From: Flavobacterium sp.
GTDB taxonomy: Bacteria > Bacteroidota > Bacteroidia > Flavobacteriales > Flavobacteriaceae
DNA: 10,192 nucleotides
Direction of reading: 5' to 3'
Assembly (NCBI GenBank): GCA_004296145.1
Contig: SEBM01000100.1
Span: 1-10,192 of the forward strand
The stretch's first letter is position 1, and every line of letters starts with the position of its first letter. A program made the position numbers and the translations under genes. Shown piece after piece: positions 1 to 6,492 of the stretch. The notes beneath the pieces are model-generated. The model saw only the letters and a list, made by a program, of their open reading frames with translations, did not search any database and was not told where the DNA came from.

Positions 1-255
1 ATTGAAAACACCTTTATAACAGAGTTAAATAATTATGGATTGGTCGAAATTATTATTCAGGAAGAAGACGAATATTTTCATTCAAAACAACTTCCTTCAA
101 TAGAAAAAATGATTCGGCTGCATTATGACCTTAAGATTAATATGGAAGGAATTGATGCAATCGCTCATTTATTGAATAAAATTGAAACTTTGCAGCAAAA
201 TCTTATTACAACCCAGAATAAACTTCGTCTTTTTGAACAACATCAAACGGAATAA
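1..255 (+). CDS. cbpM: Chaperone modulator CbpM-like protein, 5'-truncated
   Basis: The reading frame is open from base 1, so the gene begins upstream of the window and the TTG at 40 is not its start. The visible 84 residues contain the hallmark CbpM stretch: an IEKMIRLHYDL helix, then MEGIDAIAHLLNKI, then a glutamine- and leucine-rich C-terminal coiled coil. CbpM is a small MerR/HTH-like protein that binds the J-domain of the DnaJ homologue CbpA and modulates its co-chaperone and DNA-binding activity. Family members have about 100 residues, so roughly the first 15-20 are missing here. A cbpA/dnaJ-like gene is expected directly upstream but cannot be seen. The assignment rests on recognised family motifs; action on CbpA is inferred. 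Confidence 0.72.
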   Translation: MENTFITELNNYGLVEIIIQEEDEYFHSKQLPSIEKMIRLHYDLKINMEGIDAIAHLLNKIETLQQNLITTQNKLRLFEQHQTE

Positions 256-280
256 AATATCACAAAAAAGATCCGTTTTC
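245..280 (+). terminator. Possible weak hairpin overlapping the cbpM stop codon
   Basis: AAACGGA (245-251) and TCCGTTT (272-278) are perfectly complementary across a 20-nt A-rich loop and are followed only by a short T run. The stem overlaps the end of the cbpM reading frame. The long loop and weak T tract make it a marginal terminator candidate. Confidence 0.22.
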
Positions 281-330
281 ATAATGATTTCAAATAAATA
301 ATTCTCTTTTTGAGTTTCATATTCGCTAAA

Positions 331-358
331 TTGCAACAGAATTAACTAACCGAATTTG
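331..358 (+). promoter_or_regulatory. Degenerate Bacteroidetes-type promoter for the Rid gene
   Basis: A TTG at 331-333 is followed after 17 nt by CGAATTTG (351-358), which matches the TAnnTTTG -7 consensus at its last four fixed bases but not at the leading TA. Spacing to the Rid start at 400 suits a short leader. The rest of the 256-399 gap shows only AT-rich sequence. Confidence 0.25.
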
Positions 359-399
359 TTTTTAAAATCAGAAAAAAACAATTCAAAAAACTAGTAGAA

Positions 400-786
400 A
401 TGAAAAGAGAAAATATCTTAACAGGATCACCTTGGGAAGACAAAATGGGATATTGCCGCGCTGTGCGAATTGGCAATATCATTGAAGTTTCTGGAACTGT
501 AGCAATTGTGGACGGCCAAAAAGTTAAAGCTGATGATGCTTACGCTCAAACCTATAACATTTTGGAACGTGTTGAGAAAGTACTGCAGGATTTAAATGTC
601 GGAATGAAAGATGTTATCAGAACCCGCATTTTTACTACGGACATTACTTCTTTTGAAGAAGTTGCAAGAGCGCATTCTGCTTTCTTTAAAGATGTAAAAC
701 CTACAACCGGATTTTATGAAATCAGCAAACTGGTTGCTCCTGAATATTTAGTTGAAATTGAATTTACTGCTGTTATTCAGTCATAA
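400..786 (+). CDS. Rid-family (YjgF/UK114-like) protein without the catalytic arginine
   Basis: This 128-residue protein has the length and fold pattern of the Rid/YjgF/UK114 family, whose members are trimers with ligand clefts at the subunit interfaces. Family landmarks are IGNIIEVSGTVAI (24-36), the central VIRTRIFTTDI (72-82) and the C-terminal strand YLVEIEFTAV. In E. coli RidA, Arg105 binds the carboxylate of the enamine/imine substrate. Aligning that PARSCVEV stretch with PTTGFYEI here puts Thr103 at the arginine position, while the glutamate equivalent to Glu120 is kept (Glu119). Arg-less Rid subfamilies are known and are not expected to be 2-iminobutanoate deaminases, so the substrate is unknown. 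The gene looks monocistronic, with the long hairpin downstream. Family membership is clear; function is not. Confidence 0.88.
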   Translation: MKRENILTGSPWEDKMGYCRAVRIGNIIEVSGTVAIVDGQKVKADDAYAQTYNILERVEKVLQDLNVGMKDVIRTRIFTTDITSFEEVARAHSAFFKDVKPTTGFYEISKLVAPEYLVEIEFTAVIQS

Positions 787-872
787 TTTTTTTGCCACGA
801 ATTACACTAACTGCACTAATTTTTTTTCTTTAAAAATTCGTGAAAATTCATGTAATTTGTGGCAAAATTTTT
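785..872. repeat. Long imperfect inverted repeat (GCCACGAATTACA type)
   Basis: TTTTGCCACGAATTACA at 790-806 pairs with TGTAATTTGTGGCAAAA at 851-867, with one G.U-type mismatch. The pairing continues inward less perfectly (CACTAATTTTT near 814-824 against AAAAATTCGTG at 832-842), leaving a loop of only a few bases. As RNA it forms one long hairpin followed by T868-T872, so it could end transcription of the Rid gene. The sequence style is like dispersed intergenic repeats I associate with Flavobacterium genomes; that recollection is not proven from this window, which holds one copy. Confidence 0.65.
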
Positions 873-886
873 CCTGAAAATAATTC

Positions 887-2116
887 ATGACTCAAAACCC
901 AAAACAATTATTGCTTAACAGTTTCAAATGGATTATTATTTGTTTGCTAATTGGTATTCTTTCCGGTTCTGCGTCTGCATTTTTTTTGGTTTCTTTAGAA
1001 TGGGTCACACGATTTAGAATTCACCACGATTGGATTATCTGGCTTTTGCCAATTGGCGGATTTATTGTTGGTTTGAGTTATTATTACTGGGGAGAATCGG
1101 TTGTAAAAGGGAATAATTTATTGCTGGAAGAATACGAAAATCCTAAAAAAGTAATTCCGTTTAAAATGGCTCCTTTAGTACTTTTAGGAACCTTATTAAC
1201 TCATTTATTTGGAGGTTCCGCAGGACGTGAAGGAACTGCGGTGCAAATGGGAGGCGCAATTGCAGATCAGTTTACAAAACTTTTTAAACTCGATAATTCC
1301 GAGCGCAGGATTTTAATTATCCTCGGAATCAGTGCGGGTTTTGCATCGGTTTTTGGTACGCCTTTGGCCGGAGCTATTTTTGCTTTAGAGGTTTTATATT
1401 TTAGCAAAATAAACTTTAAAAGTATTATTTTATCCTTTATAGTTGCTTATGCAGCATATTTTACTGTCGAATTCTGGCAAGTCAAACACACACATTACAG
1501 TATTCCTGATATCCCTCAAATTGGTTTGACCAATTTATTGTATACAATTGTAATCAGCATTTTATTCGGATTTGCAGCTTTATTATTCTCAAGAAGTACT
1601 CATTTTTGGAGTTCTCTCTTTTCAAATATCAAATATCCTCCGTTGCGTCCTTTTACAGGAGGGATTTTTTTAGCCATTGCGATTGCCAGTTTTGGTTTTA
1701 CAAAATTTTCAGGATTGGGCGTTCCGGTTATTGTAGATTCGTTTTCGAATGCCAATCCATGGTATGATTTTTTACTTAAAATTCTTTTCACCGGATTTAC
1801 GCTTGGAGCAGGTTTTAAAGGTGGTGAAGTAACTCCGTTATTTTTTGTCGGCGCCACATTAGGAAGTGCTTTATCCGTTATTGTTCCGATGCCAATAGCG
1901 CTTTTGGCAGGAATGGGTTTTGTAGCCGTTTTTTCGGGCGCAACCCACACTCCTATCGCCTGTACCATAATGGGAATAGAATTATTTGGCTTACAACCCG
2001 GGCTTTTTATAGCAATAGCCTGTACAATTGCTTATTTTTCTTCCGGCTCTGTGGGTATTTATAAATCTCAAATCGTAAAGGGAGCGAAATATAAATTGTA
2101 TCAGAAGTGGCTTTAG
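887..2116 (+). CDS. CLC-family antiporter, probable fluoride/proton exchanger (CLC-F type)
   Basis: This is a 409-residue polytopic membrane protein of the CLC superfamily without cytosolic CBS domains. The three anion-pathway signatures are visible but altered from chloride CLCs. GSGIP is replaced by GNNLL (75-79). GREGP becomes GREGT (113-117), keeping the gating glutamate Glu115. The GxFxP region reads GGEVTP (312-317). The inner proton glutamate of E. coli ClC-ec1 (Glu203) aligns with Val169, next to a retained Glu168. A tyrosine matching ClC-ec1 Tyr445 is present at Tyr392. GNN/GMG plus GREGT/V and GGExT are, as I recall, diagnostic of CLC-F fluoride/H+ antiporters, which expel cytoplasmic fluoride. 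The substrate is therefore inferred from residues. No other fluoride gene and no fluoride riboswitch is visible nearby. The ATG at 887 gives a short charged N-terminus before the first membrane helix. Confidence 0.9.
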   Translation: MTQNPKQLLLNSFKWIIICLLIGILSGSASAFFLVSLEWVTRFRIHHDWIIWLLPIGGFIVGLSYYYWGESVVKGNNLLLEEYENPKKVIPFKMAPLVLLGTLLTHLFGGSAGREGTAVQMGGAIADQFTKLFKLDNSERRILIILGISAGFASVFGTPLAGAIFALEVLYFSKINFKSIILSFIVAYAAYFTVEFWQVKHTHYSIPDIPQIGLTNLLYTIVISILFGFAALLFSRSTHFWSSLFSNIKYPPLRPFTGGIFLAIAIASFGFTKFSGLGVPVIVDSFSNANPWYDFLLKILFTGFTLGAGFKGGEVTPLFFVGATLGSALSVIVPMPIALLAGMGFVAVFSGATHTPIACTIMGIELFGLQPGLFIAIACTIAYFSSGSVGIYKSQIVKGAKYKLYQKWL

Positions 2117-2118
2117 TT

Positions 2119-2153
2119 TTTTAGTCGCAGTATTCAGTCTCAGTCACAGTCAC
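2119..2153 (-). repeat. Inverted partial copy of the 19-nt ACTG repeat
   Basis: Read on the minus strand, this segment holds one complete unit, ACTGTGACTGAGACTGAAT, followed by a shortened unit ending GACTAAAA. The array at 2186-2280 on the plus strand also ends in GACTAAAA. The two segments match at about 27 of 35 positions as an inverted pair and could form a long stem around the 92-nt interval between them. It starts two bases after the CLC stop codon, so it may also affect the 3' end of that transcript. Confidence 0.7.
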
Positions 2154-2185
2154 GGTTTTCAGTTTTAGAAAAGGTGATCAAACAA

Positions 2186-2280
2186 ACTGCTTCTGATTAC
2201 TGTAACTGATACTCTGAATGAATACTGCAACTGAGACTGAATACTGTGACTGTGACTGAATACTGAGACTGTGACTAAAA
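2186..2280 (+). repeat. Degenerate 19-nt tandem repeat (ACTG-based), five units
   Basis: Five consecutive 19-nt units start at 2186, 2205, 2224, 2243 and 2262. The third and fourth are ACTGCAACTGAGACTGAAT and ACTGTGACTGTGACTGAAT; the last ends GACTAAAA instead of GACTGAAT; the first two are more diverged. Inside each unit ACTG recurs at 6, 6 and 7 nt spacing. The period is not compatible with coding, and the segment lies wholly between the CLC gene and the DHH/gldI operon. It is an intergenic satellite-like repeat of unknown role. Confidence 0.75.
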
Positions 2281-2348
2281 TACCACCACCGAAAACCAAC
2301 ATTCCCTAAAACTCTCTAAAATCTTTTCAGCATTACATTAAAAAAATG

Positions 2349-2356
2349 TAAATTCG
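2349..2356 (+). promoter_or_regulatory. Candidate -7 box for the DHH-gldI-PPIase operon
   Basis: TAAATTCG, followed by CAC, differs at one base from the Bacteroidetes -7 consensus TAnnTTTG. A weak -33-like TTTTC lies about 21 nt upstream. Transcription would begin within a few bases of the ATG at 2363, giving a very short or no leader. Confidence 0.4.
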
Positions 2357-2362
2357 CACACT

Positions 2363-3367
2363 ATGAAAATACAAGATATTCAGGCAATACAATTGTTGCT
2401 TGCAACACCAAAGAAAATTGCGATAATTCCACACAGAGGGCCAGATGGTGATGCCATGGGTTCAACGCTTGGTCTGTACCATTTTTTACTAAAAAACAAT
2501 CATCAGCCAACGGTGATTGCTCCTAATGATTTCCCTGATTTCTTAGCCTGGTTACCAGGTTCTGAAACTGTCAAAATATTTGAAAAAGACACCGAAAACT
2601 GCACTAAAATATTAGAACAAGCAGAGTTAATATTTACACTCGACTTTAATGCTTTTCATCGTACAGGCGAAATGGAACATACTTTAGCAAAGCTAAAAGC
2701 TCCGTTTATTATGATTGATCATCATCAAAAACCAGATGATTATGCTGCTTTTATGTATTCTGATACTTCTTTTGGATCTACTTGTGAAATGCTTTATAAT
2801 TTCATTTCCTTTTTAGACAAAAAAGAAGATCTGGATAAAACCATTGCCACTTGCATTTATACGGGAATATTGACCGATTCAGGTTCTTTCCGTTTTCCGG
2901 GAACAACAGGAAATACACATCGCATTATTGCAGAATTGATAGATCTGGGAGTTGAAAACACACAAATTCCGGTACTTTTATTTGACAATAGTTCTTACAG
3001 CCGTTTACAATTATTAGGTCGTGCCCTGCAAAATATGAAAGTATTTGAAGAGCACAAAACCACATATACGACACTTACGCAATCAGAATTAGATGCTTTT
3101 AATTATATAAAAGGTGATACGGAAGGAATTGTTAATTACGGATTAAGCATAAAAGGAATTAATTTTACTGCTATTTTTATAGAAAATAAAGACGAGAAAA
3201 CTATAAAAATATCATTCCGCTCACAAGGAGGATTTGATGTAAATCAGTTTGCCAGAGATCATTTTAATGGTGGCGGACATAGTAATGCAGCCGGAGGAAG
3301 ATCTGAAGTTTCGATGGAAGAAACAGTTAAAAAGTTTGAAGATTTAGTAACTAAACTAAAAATATAA
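2363..3367 (+). CDS. DHH/DHHA1 phosphoesterase, NrnA-like oligoribonuclease/pAp phosphatase
   Basis: This 334-residue cytoplasmic protein carries the full DHH motif set. HRGPDGDAMGS (24-34) supplies His24, Asp28 and Asp30; an aspartate follows at 94 in TLDFN; DHH is at 119-121; and Asp172 sits in TGILTDSGSF. These residues normally bind two Mn2+ ions. The C-terminal DHHA1 domain ends with GGGHSNAAGG (303-312), which contacts the substrate. Length and domain order match NrnA-type enzymes, which degrade very short RNAs (nanoRNAs) and often dephosphorylate 3'-phosphoadenosine 5'-phosphate. Cyclic-dinucleotide phosphodiesterase activity is a family alternative that sequence alone cannot exclude. 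It is the first gene of the operon, and its stop is only 4 nt from the gldI start, suggesting translational coupling. Confidence 0.88.
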   Translation: MKIQDIQAIQLLLATPKKIAIIPHRGPDGDAMGSTLGLYHFLLKNNHQPTVIAPNDFPDFLAWLPGSETVKIFEKDTENCTKILEQAELIFTLDFNAFHRTGEMEHTLAKLKAPFIMIDHHQKPDDYAAFMYSDTSFGSTCEMLYNFISFLDKKEDLDKTIATCIYTGILTDSGSFRFPGTTGNTHRIIAELIDLGVENTQIPVLLFDNSSYSRLQLLGRALQNMKVFEEHKTTYTTLTQSELDAFNYIKGDTEGIVNYGLSIKGINFTAIFIENKDEKTIKISFRSQGGFDVNQFARDHFNGGGHSNAAGGRSEVSMEETVKKFEDLVTKLKI

Positions 3368-3371
3368 CCCC

Positions 3372-4037
3372 ATGAACTACCTAAAACTAAGCATTTATAG
3401 CCTGCTATTTGCTGTTTTATTTATAAGCTGTAAGCAACATGAAGACTTTAGAATGCCTATTCACAGGACTTCGGGTACTTTTATGAAAAAATCAGCTGAT
3501 CGAAATAAAAAACTAATCAGCAATGAAGAAGATGTTATTAAAAAGATTATCAAAAGCAATCCGAAAGTAAAATATTATGCTTCTAAAAAAGGGTATTGGT
3601 ATACTTATGAAGAGCAAAATGTAACGGACACTTTGCGACCTAAAAGAGGTGATATTGCTTATTATAATTTAGAAGTAAAAGATATTAAAGGTAATGTCAT
3701 TTATGCAGAAGCTGAACTTGGACCGCAAACTTATTATGTTGACAAACAAGACATCATGATGGGATTACGCGATGGAATTAAACTAATGCATAAAAATGAA
3801 ACTGTCAACTTCCTGTTTCCGTCACATATTGCCTATGGCTATCACGGAGATAATAAAAAAATAGGAACAAACGAATCTTTAATTTGCAGAGTTACGCTTA
3901 GAAATTTTGTTCCTGAAGATGCACCTAAAACTACTACGCCCGCGACAACAGCAGGAGCAGCACCAACACAAACATCAAAACCGGCAGCGCAAAAGCCAGC
4001 AGCGACACAGACTAAAAAAGATACATTAAACCCATAA
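3372..4037 (+). CDS. gldI: Gliding motility lipoprotein GldI (FKBP-type PPIase-like)
   Basis: The 221-residue product begins with a lipoprotein signal whose acceptor is Cys20 (FISC). A charged region follows, then an FKBP-like domain at about 92-180 (RGDIAYYNLEV, IMMGLRDGIKLM, FPSHIAYGYHG) and an Ala/Thr/Pro/Lys-rich low-complexity tail (about 184-221). Overall it matches GldI of Flavobacterium johnsoniae, a lipoprotein required for gliding and, through the linked secretion machinery, chitin use. It is thought to assist folding of other envelope Gld proteins. The FKBP active site is incomplete: where FKBP12 has Phe36-Asp37 this protein reads Tyr-Ala (VIYAEAEL), so prolyl isomerase activity may be low and a chaperone role is possible. 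It sits between the DHH gene and two further PPIase genes, the next starting 16 nt downstream. Confidence 0.9.
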   Translation: MNYLKLSIYSLLFAVLFISCKQHEDFRMPIHRTSGTFMKKSADRNKKLISNEEDVIKKIIKSNPKVKYYASKKGYWYTYEEQNVTDTLRPKRGDIAYYNLEVKDIKGNVIYAEAELGPQTYYVDKQDIMMGLRDGIKLMHKNETVNFLFPSHIAYGYHGDNKKIGTNESLICRVTLRNFVPEDAPKTTTPATTAGAAPTQTSKPAAQKPAATQTKKDTLNP

Positions 4038-4053
4038 AAAACAACATTTTAAA

Positions 4054-5124
4054 ATGAAAAAAAGTATTGCAATATTACTATTGGCCGTTACCTCGTTTTA
4101 TTCTTGTAAAGACAAACACAGCAATTTACCAGATGGTTTGTATGCTGAAATTGAAACTAATAAAGGAAGCATTATTGTTGAATTAGATTATAAAAAAGCA
4201 CCGATAACTGTTGCTAACTTTGTGACTCTGGCTGAAGGTAAAAATGAATTTGTAACTGAAAGCCTTAGCAAAAAACCATTTTTTGATGGTTTAAAATTCC
4301 ACAGAGTTATTGAAGATTTCATGATCCAAACCGGAGATCCGTTAGGAACTGGTTCTGGCGACACAGGATATAAGTTTAAAGATGAATTTTCAGATTTAAA
4401 ATTTGATAAAGGTGGTGTTTTGGCAATGGCAAATAATGGTCCCGGAACAAACAGCAGTCAATTTTTTATCACACATGTTGAAACGCCTTGGTTAGACGGA
4501 AAACATACTATTTTTGGTCATGTAGTTGACAAAGGAATGGAAGTTGTTAATAAAGTGGTACAAGGTGATAACATTGTTTCTGTAACTATTATCAGAAATG
4601 GTGAAGCAGCAAAAAAGTTTGATGCTGTAAAAGTATTTCACGATTACTTTTCTGATATAGCAAAAGAACAAAGCAAATTTACAGGAATACAAAAAGAAAA
4701 AGTAGATTCTTATGCTGCATTAAAAGCAAAAGCTACTAAAACAAGTTCTGGTTTAGAATACGTTATTACCGAAAAAGGTGCGGGTAAAAAACCTGCAACA
4801 GGAACACAGCTATATATTCATTATGCAGGATTTTTAGAAAATGGAACTTTATTTGATACAAGTATTGAAGACGTTGCTAAAACCTTTGGAAAATATGATG
4901 CTGCGAGAGCCGAAGCAAAAGGATATCAGCCAATTCCTTTTCAGGCAGGTCGTAAAGACGGTATGATTCCCGGATTTATTGAAGGAATCGAAAAACTTTC
5001 TTTTGGAGACAAAGCCGTTCTTTTTATTCCATCGCATTTAGCTTATGGAGCAACAGGAGCCGGAGGAGTAATTCCACCAAACGCAAACATCATTTTCGAA
5101 GTACAATTATTAGAAAAACCATAA
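4054..5124 (+). CDS. Cyclophilin-FKBP fusion peptidyl-prolyl isomerase, predicted lipoprotein
   Basis: A lipoprotein-type signal ends at Cys18 (FYSC). Two isomerase domains follow. The cyclophilin domain (about 28-195) keeps the CypA active-site residues: Arg84, Phe89, Met90 and Gln92 in FHRVIEDFMIQ, Phe137/138 in SQFFI, Trp146 and His151 in WLDGKHTIFG. A Lys-rich linker (about 200-235) joins it to the FKBP domain (about 240-356), which keeps Tyr257, Phe267-Asp268, Tyr331 in AYGATG, and Ile340 in GVIPPN. FKBP12 Trp59 is replaced by Phe308, and a segment of about 20 residues is inserted between Asp268 and Phe296. Both centres look competent. It should act on proline bonds of envelope proteins from a membrane anchor. 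Cyclophilin-FKBP fusions are known as dual-family immunophilins. The paralogue starts 29 nt downstream. Confidence 0.9.
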   Translation: MKKSIAILLLAVTSFYSCKDKHSNLPDGLYAEIETNKGSIIVELDYKKAPITVANFVTLAEGKNEFVTESLSKKPFFDGLKFHRVIEDFMIQTGDPLGTGSGDTGYKFKDEFSDLKFDKGGVLAMANNGPGTNSSQFFITHVETPWLDGKHTIFGHVVDKGMEVVNKVVQGDNIVSVTIIRNGEAAKKFDAVKVFHDYFSDIAKEQSKFTGIQKEKVDSYAALKAKATKTSSGLEYVITEKGAGKKPATGTQLYIHYAGFLENGTLFDTSIEDVAKTFGKYDAARAEAKGYQPIPFQAGRKDGMIPGFIEGIEKLSFGDKAVLFIPSHLAYGATGAGGVIPPNANIIFEVQLLEKP

Positions 5125-5153
5125 TAACAATATAGACTTAAATTCTTAATACA

Positions 5154-6281
5154 ATGAAATTTAAATTTCTATTTCTATTCTGTCTGGCGTTGGTAAACAT
5201 TCAGGCACAAACAAAAAAACCGGTGGTGAAATCAAAACCGGCAACAACAAAAACTGCAACAGCAACAAACCCTGCTGAAGGAATTTTTGCTACAATTTCT
5301 ACCACTAAAGGTGATATCGTTTTATCTTTAGAATATGTAAAAGCGCCTGTAACGGTAGCTAACTTTATTTCTCTTGCAGAAGGTAAAAATCCTAATGTAA
5401 AAGTTGAAAAGCTTAAAGGAAAACCATTTTATGATGGATTAAAATTTCATAGAGTTATCAATGATTTTATGATTCAGGGTGGTGATCCGGACGGAAATGG
5501 TTCTGGTGGACCGGGATACTCTTTCAAAGATGAATTTGTACCGGAATTAAAATTTGACAGAGGAGGAATTTTAGCAATGGCGAATTCAGGACCTGCTACA
5601 AACGGAAGCCAGTTTTTTATCACGCATAAAGATACGCCTTGGTTAAATGGAAAACACACAATTTTTGGACATGTAGTTTCAGGAATGGACAATGTAAATA
5701 AAATTGTTCAGGATGATATTATGACAAAAATCACCATTACACGCAAAGGTGCAGCTGCTAAGAAATTTGATGCTGTAAAAGTTATTGCGGATGATGCTAA
5801 AAAAGAAGAAGCTAAAAAAGCAGAAAGTCAAAAAGTGATTACGGCTAAAGCTGCTTATTTTGCCAATGCAAAAGCTACGGCGACTACAACAGCTTCTGGT
5901 TTAAAATATACAATTACACAAAAAGGTTCTGGTGTAAAACCGGCTGAAGGAACTACTTTCTATTTTCATTATGCAGGATATTTTGAAAACGGAAATCTTT
6001 TTGATAGCAGCATGTCAGAAGTTGCAAAAGCGTATGGAAAATATGATGCTAACAGAGATGCTCAAAAAGGATATCAGGCATTTCCTTTTGTTGCAGGTAA
6101 AAAAGACGGAATGATTCCGGGATTTCTTGAAGCTTTGGATATGATGACGGATGGCGAGAAAGCGATCTTCTTTCTCCCTTCAAACTTAGCTTACGGAGAA
6201 AAAGGTGCCGGAGGAGTTATTCCGCCAAATTCAACATTAATTTTTGAAATTGAAACCTATAAAGAACAACCTGTAAAATAA
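5154..6281 (+). CDS. Cyclophilin-FKBP fusion peptidyl-prolyl isomerase, exported soluble paralogue
   Basis: This 375-residue protein is a tandem paralogue of the preceding gene with the same domain order. Its signal peptide is of the ordinary type, ending near Ala18-Gln19 (NIQAQ), with no cysteine at the cleavage site, so it should be free in the periplasm. A Lys/Thr/Pro-rich linker (20-42) precedes the cyclophilin domain (about 43-212; Arg100, Phe105, Met106, Gln108, Trp163, His168 all retained). A second Lys/Ala-rich linker (about 212-240) leads to the FKBP domain (about 247-370; Tyr273, Phe283-Asp284, Tyr347, Ile356, with Phe324 at the FKBP12 Trp59 position). It carries the same insertion, including the shared KYDA and KGYQ motifs. 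It is the last gene before the terminator at 6311 and so probably closes the operon. Confidence 0.9.
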   Translation: MKFKFLFLFCLALVNIQAQTKKPVVKSKPATTKTATATNPAEGIFATISTTKGDIVLSLEYVKAPVTVANFISLAEGKNPNVKVEKLKGKPFYDGLKFHRVINDFMIQGGDPDGNGSGGPGYSFKDEFVPELKFDRGGILAMANSGPATNGSQFFITHKDTPWLNGKHTIFGHVVSGMDNVNKIVQDDIMTKITITRKGAAAKKFDAVKVIADDAKKEEAKKAESQKVITAKAAYFANAKATATTTASGLKYTITQKGSGVKPAEGTTFYFHYAGYFENGNLFDSSMSEVAKAYGKYDANRDAQKGYQAFPFVAGKKDGMIPGFLEALDMMTDGEKAIFFLPSNLAYGEKGAGGVIPPNSTLIFEIETYKEQPVK

Positions 6282-6310
6282 TTATTTCAGGCATTTTCTT
6301 AAAATATAAT

Positions 6311-6343
6311 AAACCATCAGAATTTATTTTTGATGGTTTTTTT
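6311..6343 (+). terminator. Intrinsic terminator of the DHH-gldI-PPIase operon
   Basis: AAACCATCA (6311-6319) pairs perfectly with TGATGGTTT (6331-6339) across an 11-nt AT-rich loop, and the stem runs straight into a T tract. It lies 30 nt after the last PPIase stop, and no comparable hairpin occurs in the gaps between the four genes upstream. Confidence 0.8.
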
Positions 6344-6422
6344 GTTTCTGATTTTCTGCCAAATCAACAATTTAGACCTCAAAATAATACTTCAAATTAT
6401 AACAAAACCAAGCTTTCTCTTG

Positions 6423-6460
6423 TTTTTGCATTAAATCCTAAATAAAATAGCTTACCTTTG
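6423..6460 (+). promoter_or_regulatory. Bacteroidetes-type promoter for the EamA permease gene
   Basis: TACCTTTG at 6453-6460 matches the -7 consensus TAnnTTTG exactly. A TTTTTG at 6423-6428 is a -33 candidate, with 24 nt between the two, slightly longer than usual. Initiation would fall near 6466, which argues against a start codon at the upstream TTG (6466) and for the ATG at 6493. Confidence 0.62.
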
Positions 6461-6492
6461 CCGGCTTGAATTTTTTAAAACCAATAAGTAGA

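Noticed and set aside
40..42. TTG as start codon of the first gene
   Set aside because: The frame is open back to base 1 and the upstream residues fit the CbpM family, so the gene is truncated by the window edge.
787..886. Fluoride (crcB) riboswitch ahead of the CLC gene
   Set aside because: No conserved GG-GATGG-like core or pseudoknot pattern is visible; the leader is filled by the GCCACGAATTACA inverted repeat.
1600..1968. Antisense coding frame inside the CLC gene
   Set aside because: It overlaps a well-supported CLC coding region, its translation is compositionally odd with no recognisable domain, and no promoter is seen. The same applies to antisense frames at 4492-4692, 4849-5037, 5474-5692, 6768-7148, 7532-7717 and 8104-8322.
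2186..2280. CRISPR array
   Set aside because: Units are contiguous 19-mers with no unique spacers, are too short for CRISPR repeats, and no cas gene is present.
3372..6281. A wholly new defence or biosynthetic system in the PPIase operon
   Set aside because: All four proteins belong to recognised housekeeping or gliding-related families; only the combination is notable.
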